Position numbers and translations under genes: made by a program
Source: Candidimonas nitroreducens
GTDB taxonomy: Bacteria; Pseudomonadota; Gammaproteobacteria; Burkholderiales; Burkholderiaceae_B
Length of the DNA: 64,000 nucleotides
Direction of reading: 5' to 3'
NCBI RefSeq assembly: GCF_002209565.1
Contig: NZ_NJIH01000004.1
Coordinates: 186,001 to 250,000, forward strand
The notes under the pieces: model-generated
Seen by the model: the letters and a program-made list of their open reading frames with translations, nothing else
Told to the model about the DNA's origin: nothing
Databases searched by the model: none
In this document: piece by piece, positions 19,195 through 30,465 of the stretch
Layout: the number at the start of each line of letters is the position of its first letter
Position numbering within the stretch: position 1 is the first letter of the stretch

Positions 19195-19539
19195 TTACCG
19201 GCGCCCGCCTTGATCGCGCATGCGCCACGCCTGCAGCCCCAGCAGCAGCCCGGCGCCCAGGCGCAGCCAGGTACGCCCACGCCGCCGGCCGGTAAGCAGC
19301 GCGGAAGCCAGGCTGACCAGCAGCGGGTAGCGCCGCGCCAGCGACAGCCCATCGGCCAGCCAGCCCCGGCCGCTGCGCGGCAACAGGCGCGGCAAAGCGG
19401 CCTGCAGCAGCGCCGCGGGCCGCAGCTCGGTGCCCGCCTGCGCCACGCTGCGCCGCAGCGCCTGGCGCTCTAGTGCCGCGCGTGCGCGCAGCACTTCGAT
19501 GCGCAATTCCTGCCGGCTGCGGGTGTTGCGGTCGCTCAT
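19195..19539 (-). CDS. YqjK-like small protein
   Basis: A 114-aa basic protein. The N-terminal half is an Arg-rich amphipathic helix (SRQELRIEVLRARAALERQ) and the C-terminal third is weakly hydrophobic (YPLLVSLASALLTG; LRLGAGLLLGLQAW). Position and character match the third member of the yqjD-yqjE-yqjK stress-associated membrane cluster known in enterics. Its start overlaps the stop of the preceding YqjE-like gene by 4 nt (ATGA). The molecular role is unknown. I leave the symbol empty because the call rests mainly on context. Confidence 0.7.
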   Translation of the reverse strand: MSDRNTRSRQELRIEVLRARAALERQALRRSVAQAGTELRPAALLQAALPRLLPRSGRGWLADGLSLARRYPLLVSLASALLTGRRRGRTWLRLGAGLLLGLQAWRMRDQGGRR

Positions 19540-19946
19540 GGCGCATCCTTGGGTACGGCGTTCCGGGCCGCGGGGGATTCACCCAGGCGGGCCGCCAGCG
19601 CCGCATCGCGCCGCAACTCATCCAGGGTGGCCGCAAAAGGCAGCGGGCCGTACAGCAGGGCGCGGCGCACCACCCAGAACAGCGCCAGCCCCAACACCGC
19701 ATACAGCAGGGCCAGCAGGCCCAGCGCCAGGTAGCGGTCGGGGCCCGGCCAGAAATACAGCGCGAAAGCGATGGAAAACACCAGCACGGCCAGCGCCAGG
19801 AACAGCAGCGCGGCAAACGCCAGGCCAGCCAGCTTGAACAGGCGCGACGCTTCGCCGGAGGCTTCCAGGGAGAAAAGCTCCAGCCGCGTGTGCAGCATGG
19901 ACAGCAAGGTGCCGGCGATGTCGCCCACGGATTGTCTCAGGGCCAT
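19536..19946 (-). CDS. YqjE-like / phage-holin 3-6 family membrane protein
   Basis: A 136-aa integral membrane protein. The N-terminal cytoplasmic part MALRQSVGDIAGTLLSMLHT and LELFSLEASGEASRLFKLAG leads into two transmembrane helices (FAALLFLALAVLVFSIAFAL; YLALGLLALLYAVLGLALFW) and a basic C-terminal tail. The L-E-L-F-x-x-E signature is typical of the YqjE family. The start at 19946 is preferred over one at 20030. Second gene of a three-gene set. Confidence 0.82.
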   Translation of the reverse strand: MALRQSVGDIAGTLLSMLHTRLELFSLEASGEASRLFKLAGLAFAALLFLALAVLVFSIAFALYFWPGPDRYLALGLLALLYAVLGLALFWVVRRALLYGPLPFAATLDELRRDAALAARLGESPAARNAVPKDAP

Positions 19947-20054
19947 GGCAGGTCGAGATCCGGTAGAAATTGCGCTTGCGAATTGCGCTTGCGACCAGGG
20001 TCGCGAAAACCGCGCCGCCAGGCCCCGCAACGGAGCGCGCGGCGCGGGGCGGCG

Positions 20055-20381
20055 TCAGCGGCGGCTGATCAACATGCCCACCAGCAGGCCCGTCAACCCG
20101 GCTACACCTATGGCCTGCCATGGATTGTCGTGCACGTAATCGTCGGTGGCGTGCACCGCCTGGCGTCCGCGCAGCAACAGCGCGTCTTGCGTGTCGTACA
20201 GGGCTTCGCGGGTGCGGCGCAACGAGCGCAAGGCCTTGTCGCGCAGCTCGGCAGCCTTGTCGCCGGTGGCGTCGGCCGCTTCGCGCAGCAGTTTCTCGGC
20301 ATCGTCCAGGCTGTTCTTGACGCTTTCGATGAACTGGTCTTCGGCCTGGACATCTTTGGCAGCATTATCTTTTGCAGGCAT
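20055..20381 (-). CDS. ElaB/YqjD/DUF883 family inner-membrane ribosome-binding protein
   Basis: A 108-aa protein. A long charged coiled-coil-like helix (SVKNSLDDAEKLLREAADAT to LRSLRRTREALYDTQDALL) precedes VHDNPWQAIGVAGLTGLLVG and MLISRR, the C-terminal tail anchor. The NPWxAIGxAxxxGxxxG signature is diagnostic for the family. In E. coli YqjD binds ribosomes to the membrane in stationary phase; the same role here is inference. AAGGAG lies 7 nt before the chosen start. First gene of the yqjD-yqjE-yqjK-like operon. Confidence 0.9.
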   Translation of the reverse strand: MPAKDNAAKDVQAEDQFIESVKNSLDDAEKLLREAADATGDKAAELRDKALRSLRRTREALYDTQDALLLRGRQAVHATDDYVHDNPWQAIGVAGLTGLLVGMLISRR

Positions 20382-20603
20382 GGCATGCTCCTTGTACAAG
20401 GTTGTAGCGGTTACTCAAAATCATACATCACGGCCCCACGGCCGAAATCGGCCGATATCCCTATTGTCCCGTGTGCCCGGCCCAAGAGCTGAACACACCG
20501 GGCCCTGACACTTTCCACCGCGTCGTGCAGACTTCCGCGTCGTGCAGACTTTTCACCGCGGTACGCCGCCTCGCTGCGGGCTTTGCTCAGCGGCACCTCG
20601 CGC

Positions 20604-21320
20604 TTATTCCAGATTCGTCACCTTCAGTTCAGAGTTCAGGCCCTGCTGGCTGCTTTCCTGCTTCATCACCATGTGCAGCGCCGGACAAAACCAGTCGGTA
20701 ACGGCGGCGCGCATGCCGGGTATGGGCAGAACCAGGCCGTTGAACGAAGCCTGGGTGGGGTCGGTGACACGCTGGTAGCGCACCGGCCAGCACGACTGCG
20801 GGCCGCGCGCCGTCTGGATGCGCTCGCGCTGCCCGACGGTCTTTACCCCGGTGCTGACGCTGAGCGGCTGCGCCTGGCGGTCGATATGCACCCGGAACTT
20901 CAGGGCGGGGAAAGTCTGGCCGGCATGCGTGATCGGCTGCCCGTAGGCAAACAGGCCCAGCATGCGCAGGTCGAAACCGCCATTCATGGGCACGCGCTGC
21001 CCCGAATCGTCGCGACGCTCGAAGTGCGCATAGCCCTTGCGCACCGACATCCAGTAATCGATCTTCGACTTGCCCGGAGGCAAGCCCGCCAAGCTGAAGC
21101 TGGCCGAGCCCTGCACCCGCGCCTGGCAGGCGCCGGCCGCCGCCTTGCGCACCTCGGAAAAATGCACATCGGCACCCAGCTGCATGGCGCCCGAACCGAC
21201 CAGGCGCACATGGCCGCCGTCGTGCATGAACGGTGCCGCGCATACGTCTGCCCGGGCGGACGCCGCAAGGCCGATCCACCCAGCCATTACCACCACACCC
21301 GCACACCACAGCCTGCTCAT
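20604..21320 (-). CDS. Exported protein of unknown function
   Basis: A 238-aa protein starting MSRLWCAGVVVMAGWIGLAA followed by SARA, a clear Sec signal peptide with probable cleavage after A-R-A. GGAAAGA precedes the start at good spacing. The mature part is a beta-rich soluble domain with no motif I recognise (GGHVRLVGSGAMQLGADVHF; LKFRVHIDRQAQPLSV). It has cysteines near the N-terminus of the mature protein, in QARVQGS-proximal GACQA, in QSCWPV and in DWFCPA, enough for two disulfides. Periplasmic location is likely. I make no functional claim. Confidence 0.7.
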   Translation of the reverse strand: MSRLWCAGVVVMAGWIGLAASARADVCAAPFMHDGGHVRLVGSGAMQLGADVHFSEVRKAAAGACQARVQGSASFSLAGLPPGKSKIDYWMSVRKGYAHFERRDDSGQRVPMNGGFDLRMLGLFAYGQPITHAGQTFPALKFRVHIDRQAQPLSVSTGVKTVGQRERIQTARGPQSCWPVRYQRVTDPTQASFNGLVLPIPGMRAAVTDWFCPALHMVMKQESSQQGLNSELKVTNLE

Positions 21321-21461
21321 GGAATCTTTCCAATCGAACCGTCGTGCCTTCATACTACACGCTTCGCGTGCGCGGCCGCGGACAAAAGATGAATAATCGT
21401 TAGTAATCATTAACCGGCCTTTAGAGAATGAACTCGCGCAAGCTGCAGGGCGCCGGCATAG

Positions 21462-21569
21462 GCCACACATCGCCTACATGCCGGCGACGTGTGGCCCGCG
21501 TGTGGCCCGCGTGCGGCCGGCACCGAACGAATGCCGGGCCGCCATGTACAGGCCGGCGTACATGGCGGC
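21462..21569. terminator. Two strong hairpins downstream of upp
   Basis: Hairpin 1 has arms 21462-21474 (GCCACACATCGCC) and 21483-21495 (GGCGACGTGTGGC) with one mismatch and an 8-nt loop. Hairpin 2 has perfect 12-bp arms 21538-21549 (GCCGCCATGTAC) and 21558-21569. They fill the gap between the upp stop and the divergent-side exported-protein gene. Neither has a T-run, so they may be factor-dependent terminators or 3'-end stabilisers of the upp transcript. Confidence 0.5.
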
Positions 21570-21618
21570 GCGCCGGACGGCGCGGGCCGATGCGGGGCCG
21601 GCAGTGCCGCGGCCGCAG

Positions 21619-22257
21619 TCAGCCCACTTGCTGCCGTGTGCCGAAGATGCGGTCGCCGGCGTCGCCCAGGCCGGGGATGATATAGCCGTTCTCGTTCAGA
21701 TGGCTGTCTATCGAGGCCGTATAGATATGCACGTCGGGATGCTTGCCCAGCACGGCGTCGATGCCCTGCGGCGCGGCGACCAGAACCAGGGCGCGGACAT
21801 TGCGGCAGCCCGCCTTTTTCAACATGTCTATGGTGGCGACCATCGAGCCGCCTGTGGCCAGCATCGGATCGACGATCAGCGCCAGGCGCTGATCCAGCGC
21901 GCCCACCAGCCGTTCCAGGTAGGTGTGCGCCTGCAGCGTCTCTTCGTTGCGGGCGATGCCCACCACGCTGACCTTGGCGCCGGGTATCAGGCTGAGTACG
22001 CCGTCCAGCATGCCTATGCCGGCGCGCAGTATCGGCACTACCGTCACCTTCTTGCCGGCCAGTTTTTCGACGGCCACCTCGCCGCACCAGCCTTCGATGG
22101 TATGCGGCTCCAGCGGCAGGTCTTTGGAGGCCTCGTAGGTCAGCAGCGCGGCGACCTCTTGTGCCATTTCGCGGAAATTCTTGGTGCTGAGATCGGCGCG
22201 GCGCATCAGCCCGAGCTTGTGGCGTATCAAAGGGTGGCGGATTTCATGTATGGGCAT
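21619..22257 (-). CDS. upp: Uracil phosphoribosyltransferase
   Basis: A 212-aa salvage enzyme that makes UMP from uracil and PRPP. The start [20 protein letters not shown] is standard. Visible: [16 protein letters not shown], the PRPP loop [20 protein letters not shown] with the acidic D-P-x-L-A-T-G signature, and the C-terminal uracil-binding [14 protein letters not shown]. Length is normal. Copy C of the dispersed hairpin element lies in its 5' leader. Confidence 0.97.
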   Translation of the reverse strand: MPIHEIRHPLIRHKLGLMRRADLSTKNFREMAQEVAALLTYEASKDLPLEPHTIEGWCGEVAVEKLAGKKVTVVPILRAGIGMLDGVLSLIPGAKVSVVGIARNEETLQAHTYLERLVGALDQRLALIVDPMLATGGSMVATIDMLKKAGCRNVRALVLVAAPQGIDAVLGKHPDVHIYTASIDSHLNENGYIIPGLGDAGDRIFGTRQQVG

Positions 22258-22272
22258 GTCGGTTCCAGGATT

Positions 22273-22352
22273 GATGAGCCCAGGCACCGCACAGCCCCTG
22301 CGGACTGTGCGGTGCCTGGCGAATCCGAGCGGCATGCAGGCTGCGAGACGGG
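22273..22352 (+). repeat. Dispersed hairpin element, copy C
   Basis: It starts GATGAG, then perfect 14-bp arms CAGGCACCGCACAG and CTGTGCGGTGCCTG around the loop CCCCTGCGGA, then CGAATCCGAGCGGC and a GCAGGCTGCGAGACGG tail. The loop is identical to copy B while the outer stem differs in both arms. It lies between the dacB stop and the upp start. Confidence 0.92.
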
Positions 22353-22402
22353 AAAGTCTTTATCCGGGCAGCATGCACGCGAAATAGGGAAGCCATTATC
22401 AT

Positions 22403-23962
22403 CTATTTGTCTGCGACCCAGCGGATCAGTGCGTCGTCGAAGGCCCGCACCGCGCCGGCCTTCGGGTCGTTGACGACACTGACCACGATATAGCGCTTGC
22501 CGCTGGCGCCCAGCACATAGCCGGCCAGGGCGCGGGAGTCGCGCAGCGTGCCGGTCTTCAGGTGCGCCATGCCCTTCACGTCGCCGCCGCGCAGGCGGCG
22601 CTTGACCGTGCCGTCGACGCCGGCGATGGCGAGCGAGGACATGAACTCGGACATCAGCGGCGTGTGCCAGGCCACGTCCAGCATCTGCCCCAGGCCGCGG
22701 GCCGTCAGGCGCGCCTGGCGTGCCAGCCCGGCGCCGTTGTCGATCACCCAGCCGGCGGTGTCCACGCCCTGCCCGGCCAGCACCGCCAGCGCGGCCCGGT
22801 CGCCGCTATCCACCGTGGCCCCCGGGCCATTCTTGACCGCCCCGAGCGTCAGCAGCACGGTGCGGGCCATGACATTGTTGCTGTTCTTGTTGATGAGCCG
22901 GATGGTGTCGGCCAGGGAGGCCGAGTCGTGCCAGACGATCGGCACGGCATCCGCAGGCACCGCGCCTGCACGCACGCCGCGGCCCAGGGTGCCGCCCAGC
23001 TCTTTCCAGAGCAGGCGGAACACGGCGGCGAAATAGTCCGGCTGCGGCATGGCCAGGCGGTAGACGCTGAATTCGCCGCAAGACCCGGGCGCCGCCCCGC
23101 TGATGTGCAAAACGGAGGCGCCGCCGCTGCCGCCGACGTCAGTGGCGATCTCGGGCGATCCCCGGCAGGCCCCGGCTTCCCACTTTACCGAGCCCTGGAC
23201 GCGAATCTCGGGCAGGGGCGGATCGACGATGGGTATCCACTTGTGCGCCCGCGCGTCGGGCTGGAACACCAGCCGCACCGCGCCCAGCCCCACCATCAGC
23301 GCGTCGGGGCTGGCGTTGTAGGGGCGGTCTGGCGCATCGTCGAAAGCACCCGGATCGGTGGCGACTCGGCCGAAGATGGAGCGATCCACCACCAGCTCGG
23401 AAATATTCTTCACGCCGCGCAGGCGCAAATCGTTCAGCAGCGTCCAGAGGTCTTCGATGCGCAGCATGGGGTCGCCGCCCGCCTTCAGGTACAAGGGGCC
23501 GCGCAAAGTGCCCTGGGCGTCGGGCCGGTCGCCGCGCCCGGCCAGGAAGGTGGTGCGCCAGGAATAGTCGGGCCCGAGGCCCGAAAGCGCGCTCCAGGTG
23601 GTGGCCATTTTCATTACCGAGGCCGGGTTGCGCGGCACGGCGTCGTTGACCGCGACCAGCTGCGGGCCGTCGATCTGCCGCACCACCAGCGACAGCGAGC
23701 CCAGCGGCACGCGCGTGGCCTGCCAGGCCTGGGCGAGTTCCGGCGGCAGCTGCTGCGCACCGGCGACCGCCGTCCATGCCAGCGCCAGGCCCGCGGCCGC
23801 GCGGCGCAGAGGCGCCGGCCACAAGGCCGCAACACAGGTGCTTATCCGTCCAAGCAAGGCCGCGGCCGACCAGGCGGCGCCCCCTTCCAAGGCCGCGTCC
23901 CTCGCAGCCAGCATGACAAAAGCCGGCACGCGACGCCACGCCGGCGGGCTTATCCAGTTCAT
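22403..23962 (-). CDS. dacB: D-alanyl-D-alanine carboxypeptidase/endopeptidase (PBP4 type)
   Basis: A 519-aa class C penicillin-binding protein of peptidase family S13, which trims or cross-link-cleaves peptidoglycan in the periplasm. All three penicilloyl-serine motifs are seen: SVMK in NPASVMKMATTWSAL near residue 115, SNN in INKNSNNVMART near 360, and KTG in AHLKTGTLRDSRALAGYV near 467. The long insert between SxxK and SNN is typical of PBP4. The signal segment is unusually far in (AAAGLALAWTAVAGAQQLPP), so the real start may be downstream of the ATG at 23962, or the leader is extended. Confidence 0.92.
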   Translation of the reverse strand: MNWISPPAWRRVPAFVMLAARDAALEGGAAWSAAALLGRISTCVAALWPAPLRRAAAGLALAWTAVAGAQQLPPELAQAWQATRVPLGSLSLVVRQIDGPQLVAVNDAVPRNPASVMKMATTWSALSGLGPDYSWRTTFLAGRGDRPDAQGTLRGPLYLKAGGDPMLRIEDLWTLLNDLRLRGVKNISELVVDRSIFGRVATDPGAFDDAPDRPYNASPDALMVGLGAVRLVFQPDARAHKWIPIVDPPLPEIRVQGSVKWEAGACRGSPEIATDVGGSGGASVLHISGAAPGSCGEFSVYRLAMPQPDYFAAVFRLLWKELGGTLGRGVRAGAVPADAVPIVWHDSASLADTIRLINKNSNNVMARTVLLTLGAVKNGPGATVDSGDRAALAVLAGQGVDTAGWVIDNGAGLARQARLTARGLGQMLDVAWHTPLMSEFMSSLAIAGVDGTVKRRLRGGDVKGMAHLKTGTLRDSRALAGYVLGASGKRYIVVSVVNDPKAGAVRAFDDALIRWVADK

Positions 23963-26787
<2,825 letters not shown>

Positions 26788-26837
26788 GCCAGATGTCGCT
26801 ACAATAGTGAGTTTATTAAAAGGATCGGGAGTACCGA

Positions 26838-27188
26838 ATGCTCGCTCTAGACACACTGAACACCATCGCCGCCCAGGCCGGCGCGGCGGCCGGCGGAGAA
26901 AACGCGCTGATGGGCATGCTGCCCATCATCCTGATGTTCGTGATTCTCTACTTCCTGATGATACGCCCGCAAATGAAGCGCCAGAAAGAACAGCGCAACA
27001 TGGTGGCGGCACTGGCCAAGGGCGACGAAGTCATCACCAGCGGCGGCCTGCTGGGCAAGATCACCAAGGTCAGCGACAGCTACATCACGCTCGAAATATC
27101 CAGTATCGCCGACAAGCCGGTGGAAACCGTGCTGCAACGCACCGCCGTCACCTCGGTACTGCCCAAGGGCACCATCAAGGCGCTCTAA
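26838..27188 (+). CDS. yajC: Preprotein translocase accessory subunit YajC
   Basis: A 116-aa inner-membrane protein with one transmembrane helix (MLPIILMFVILYFLMIRPQM), followed by the family signature KRQKEQRNMVAALAKGDEV and ITSGGLLGKITKV. It joins SecD and SecF in the accessory complex of the Sec channel. GATCGGGAG lies upstream of the start. Spacing to secD is 109 nt. Confidence 0.96.
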   Translation: MLALDTLNTIAAQAGAAAGGENALMGMLPIILMFVILYFLMIRPQMKRQKEQRNMVAALAKGDEVITSGGLLGKITKVSDSYITLEISSIADKPVETVLQRTAVTSVLPKGTIKAL

Positions 27189-27297
27189 GCACCTGGCGCC
27201 ATGTTTGCCCGGCCCACGAACCAGGCAAACCGGCACCGATCTCTTCCCCGGCACTAGCTGCCGGGGCTCGTCTCCGACGCCTCAGCCTCGATCGACC

Positions 27298-29178
27298 ATG
27301 AACCGCTACCCCCTCTGGAAGTACCTGACCGTCCTGGCCGCCGTACTCATAGGCATACTGTACACACTGCCCAACTTCTTCGGCGAGTCGCCCGCGGTAC
27401 AGATCGCCGGCGCGAAATCCACGGTCAAGGTCGACAACCAGGTGCTCGGGCGCGTCCAGGAAATCCTGCAGCACGACCAGATTCCCACCACCGGCGCCTA
27501 CTTCGAGCAGAACGGCCCGGCCGCCTCGGTACGGGTGCGCTTCGCCACCACTGACCTGCAGCTCAAGGCCAAGGATGTCATCGAAAAGGCCCTGGATCCC
27601 GATCCCAGCGACCCCAGCTACACGGTGGCCCTGAACCTGGTGTCGGCCTCCCCCAACTGGCTTTCCGCCTTGGGCGCGCACCCCATGTACCTGGGCCTGG
27701 ATCTGCGCGGCGGCGTGCACTTCCTGCTGCAGGTCGACATGCACGGCGCCCTGACCGGCCGGCTCGATTCGCTGGCCAGCGACCTGCGCACCAACCTGCG
27801 TGAAGCCGGCATCAAGGGCGCCAGCGTCGACCGTTCCGAACTAAGCCTGATTGCCAAGTTCGACAGCGACCAGGATCGCGACACGGCACTGTCCGACCTG
27901 CGCCGGCGCATGCCCGAAATCGCCTTCACCAACGGCGAGGCCAGCGGCGGCAAATACCCGCTGATAGGCAAGCTTACCCAAGACGCCGCGGTCAAGATCC
28001 AGAACAACGCACTGAAGCAGAACATCACCACGCTGCACAACCGCATCAACGAGCTGGGCGTGTCCGAGCCGGTGATCCAGCAGCAGGGCGCCGACCGTAT
28101 CGTGGTCGAACTGCCGGGCGTGCAGGACGTCGCCAAGGCCAAGGAAATCCTCGGCCGCACCGCCACACTGCAGATCCGCATGGTCGACGACTCGCCCAGC
28201 GCCATGGCTGCCCTGGCGGCCGGCACCGTGCCCTTCGGCCTGGAACGCTATACCGACCATGACGGCCACCCCCTGCTGGTGCGCCGCCAGGTCATCCTGA
28301 CCGGCGAAAACCTGCAAGACGCACAGCCCGGCCGCGACCCGCAGACCCAGCAGCCCTCGGTCAACCTGACCCTGGACGCCAAGGGCGCGCGCATCTTCCG
28401 CGACGTCACGCGCGACAACATCGGCAAGCGCATGGCCATCATCCTGTTCGAGAACGGCAAGGGCGAAGTGGTCACCGCGCCGGTCATCCGCAGCGAGATC
28501 CCCGGCGGCCAGGTGCAGATCACCGGCAGCATGGGGCCGCAAGAAGCCGCCGACACCGCCCTGCTGCTGCGCGCCGGGGCCCTGGCCGCGCCCATGCACA
28601 TCATCGAAGAACGCACCATCGGCCCCAGCCTGGGCGCCGACAACATCAGGAAGGGCTTCGACTCGACCCTGTACGGCTTCCTGGGCATCGCCATCTTCAT
28701 CATCCTGTATTACAAGCTGTTCGGCGTGTTCTCGACCCTGGGCCTGGCCTTCAACGTGCTGCTGCTGCTGGCGGTGCTGTCGATGCTGCAGGCAACCCTG
28801 ACGCTGCCCGGCATCGCCGCCATCGCGCTCACGCTGGGCATGGCCATCGACTCGAACGTGCTCATCAACGAGCGCATCCGCGAAGAACTGCGCAACGGCG
28901 ACACGCCGCAGCGCGCCATCCAGCTGGGCTTCGAACGCGCCTGGGACACCATCTTCGACTCGAACCTGACCACGCTCATCGTCGGCTTGTCGCTGCTGGC
29001 CTTCGGCACCGGCCCGATCCGCGGCTTCGCCGTGGTGCACTGCATAGGCATCCTGACCTCGATGTTCTCGTCGGTGGTGGGGGTGCGGGCGCTGGCCAAC
29101 CTCTGGTATGGGCGCCGCCGCAAGCTGCGCAGCATTTCCATCGGACAGGTCTGGAAACCCAATACCGGCAAGAACTAA
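27298..29178 (+). CDS. secD: Protein translocase subunit SecD
   Basis: A 626-aa inner-membrane protein using the proton-motive force to pull secreted proteins out of the Sec channel. The first transmembrane helix is YLTVLAAVLIGILYTLPNFF; a large periplasmic P1 region follows, including YLGLDLRGGVHFLLQVD (SecD signature) and IVVELPGVQDVAKAKEIL. Five more helices lie at the C-terminus, with GMAIDSNVLINERIREEL in the fourth-helix region. Start at 27298; upstream in-frame sequence from 27205 is not conserved. Followed by secF. Confidence 0.97.
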   Translation: MNRYPLWKYLTVLAAVLIGILYTLPNFFGESPAVQIAGAKSTVKVDNQVLGRVQEILQHDQIPTTGAYFEQNGPAASVRVRFATTDLQLKAKDVIEKALDPDPSDPSYTVALNLVSASPNWLSALGAHPMYLGLDLRGGVHFLLQVDMHGALTGRLDSLASDLRTNLREAGIKGASVDRSELSLIAKFDSDQDRDTALSDLRRRMPEIAFTNGEASGGKYPLIGKLTQDAAVKIQNNALKQNITTLHNRINELGVSEPVIQQQGADRIVVELPGVQDVAKAKEILGRTATLQIRMVDDSPSAMAALAAGTVPFGLERYTDHDGHPLLVRRQVILTGENLQDAQPGRDPQTQQPSVNLTLDAKGARIFRDVTRDNIGKRMAIILFENGKGEVVTAPVIRSEIPGGQVQITGSMGPQEAADTALLLRAGALAAPMHIIEERTIGPSLGADNIRKGFDSTLYGFLGIAIFIILYYKLFGVFSTLGLAFNVLLLLAVLSMLQATLTLPGIAAIALTLGMAIDSNVLINERIREELRNGDTPQRAIQLGFERAWDTIFDSNLTTLIVGLSLLAFGTGPIRGFAVVHCIGILTSMFSSVVGVRALANLWYGRRRKLRSISIGQVWKPNTGKN

Positions 29179-29271
29179 GACCAAGCGCGCGGGCGCGGCG
29201 TTGTGCGCCGCCCGCGCATCGGAATCGCGCCTGCCCAGGCAGGACACGGCAAGAACACGGCAAGAGACGAC

Positions 29272-30207
29272 ATGGAATTCTTTCGCATCCACCGCACCAT
29301 CCCGTTCATGCGCAACGCGCTGGTGCTCAACATCATCAGCCTGCTGACGTTCATCGCCGCGGTGTTCTTCATCGTCACCCGGGGCTTCCACCTGTCGATC
29401 GAGTTCACCGGCGGCACCGTGATGGAGGTGCACTACGCCCAGACCGCCCAAGTGGACAAGATCCGCGACGCGGTCGATACGCTGGGCTACAAAGACTTCC
29501 AGGTACAGAACTTCGGCACCTCGCGCGACGTCATGATCCGCCTGCCGCTGGCCCACGGCCAGACCTCGTCGGCGCAAAGCGAGGCCGTGCTGAAGGTGCT
29601 CAAGGCCCAGACCCCCGAGGTAGAGCTGCGCAGCGTGGAATACGTCGGGCCGCAGGTGGGCCAGGAACTGGCGCACAACGGCCTGATGGCCTTGCTATGC
29701 GTGGTGGTGGGCATCATCATCTACCTGAGCCTGCGATTCGAATGGAAATTCGCGGTTTCGGGGGTGATCGCCAACCTGCACGACGTGGTGATCATCCTCG
29801 GCTTCTTCGCCTTCTTCCAGTGGGAATTCTCGCTTTCGGTGCTGGCCGGGGTGCTGGCGGTGCTGGGCTATTCGGTGAACGAATCCGTGGTCATCATGGA
29901 TCGGATCCGCGAAAACTTCCGCAAGCAGCGCAAGGCGCCGGTGCGTGAAATCATCGACGGCGCCATCACCCAGACGATCTCGCGCACCATCATCACCCAC
30001 GGCTCGACGCAGATGATGGTGCTGTCGATGTTCTTCTTCGGTGGCCCCACCCTGCACTACTTCTCGCTGGCCCTGACCATCGGCATCTGGTTCGGTATTT
30101 ATTCGTCCGTGTTCGTGGCCGCCGCCCTGGCGATGTGGATGGGCGTCAAGCGCGAAGACCTGGTCAAGCAGGTCAAGAAAGACGACCCGCGCGCCGAGCT
30201 GGGCTGA
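29272..30207 (+). CDS. secF: Protein translocase subunit SecF
   Basis: A 311-aa six-helix membrane partner of SecD. It starts MEFFRIHRTIPFMRNALVLN. The signature FHLSIEFTGGTVMEVHY follows the first helix. VLGYSVNESVVIMDRIREN is the conserved fourth-helix motif, and ISRTIITHGSTQMMVL the fifth. Spacing of 93 nt from secD; yajC-secD-secF form one unit downstream of queA-tgt. Confidence 0.97.
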   Translation: MEFFRIHRTIPFMRNALVLNIISLLTFIAAVFFIVTRGFHLSIEFTGGTVMEVHYAQTAQVDKIRDAVDTLGYKDFQVQNFGTSRDVMIRLPLAHGQTSSAQSEAVLKVLKAQTPEVELRSVEYVGPQVGQELAHNGLMALLCVVVGIIIYLSLRFEWKFAVSGVIANLHDVVIILGFFAFFQWEFSLSVLAGVLAVLGYSVNESVVIMDRIRENFRKQRKAPVREIIDGAITQTISRTIITHGSTQMMVLSMFFFGGPTLHYFSLALTIGIWFGIYSSVFVAAALAMWMGVKREDLVKQVKKDDPRAELG

Positions 30208-30465
30208 TTCCATCCAGGCGGCCGGCGGCTTCCGCTGCGCCCGCCCCGCTCGCCGGCTTCCTGCCTCAGGCAGGCCGCAACACGGCTCCACATGCCTCTA
30301 TACCGAGGCAGCACGCGGCAGAAGCTGCGCCGCGGCGCAGCCGGGCGCCGCGAGCAAGAGGTGTCGGGAGCAAGAGGCGGGCCCGCCGCGGCGGGCAAGG
30401 TAAAATAGCCTTTTCCATCAATAATCAACGAGCCCGCGGGATATACACCCGTCACGGCTGAGACC

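Noticed and set aside
19536-19946. Phage holin near yqjD as sign of a second prophage
   Set aside because: The holin-like family name is historical; context with YqjD- and YqjK-like genes marks it as the chromosomal YqjE type.
27841-29676. 611-aa open frame antisense to secD/secF
   Set aside because: Antisense shadow of two clear membrane protein genes; composition is Gln/His/Arg-rich with no domain.
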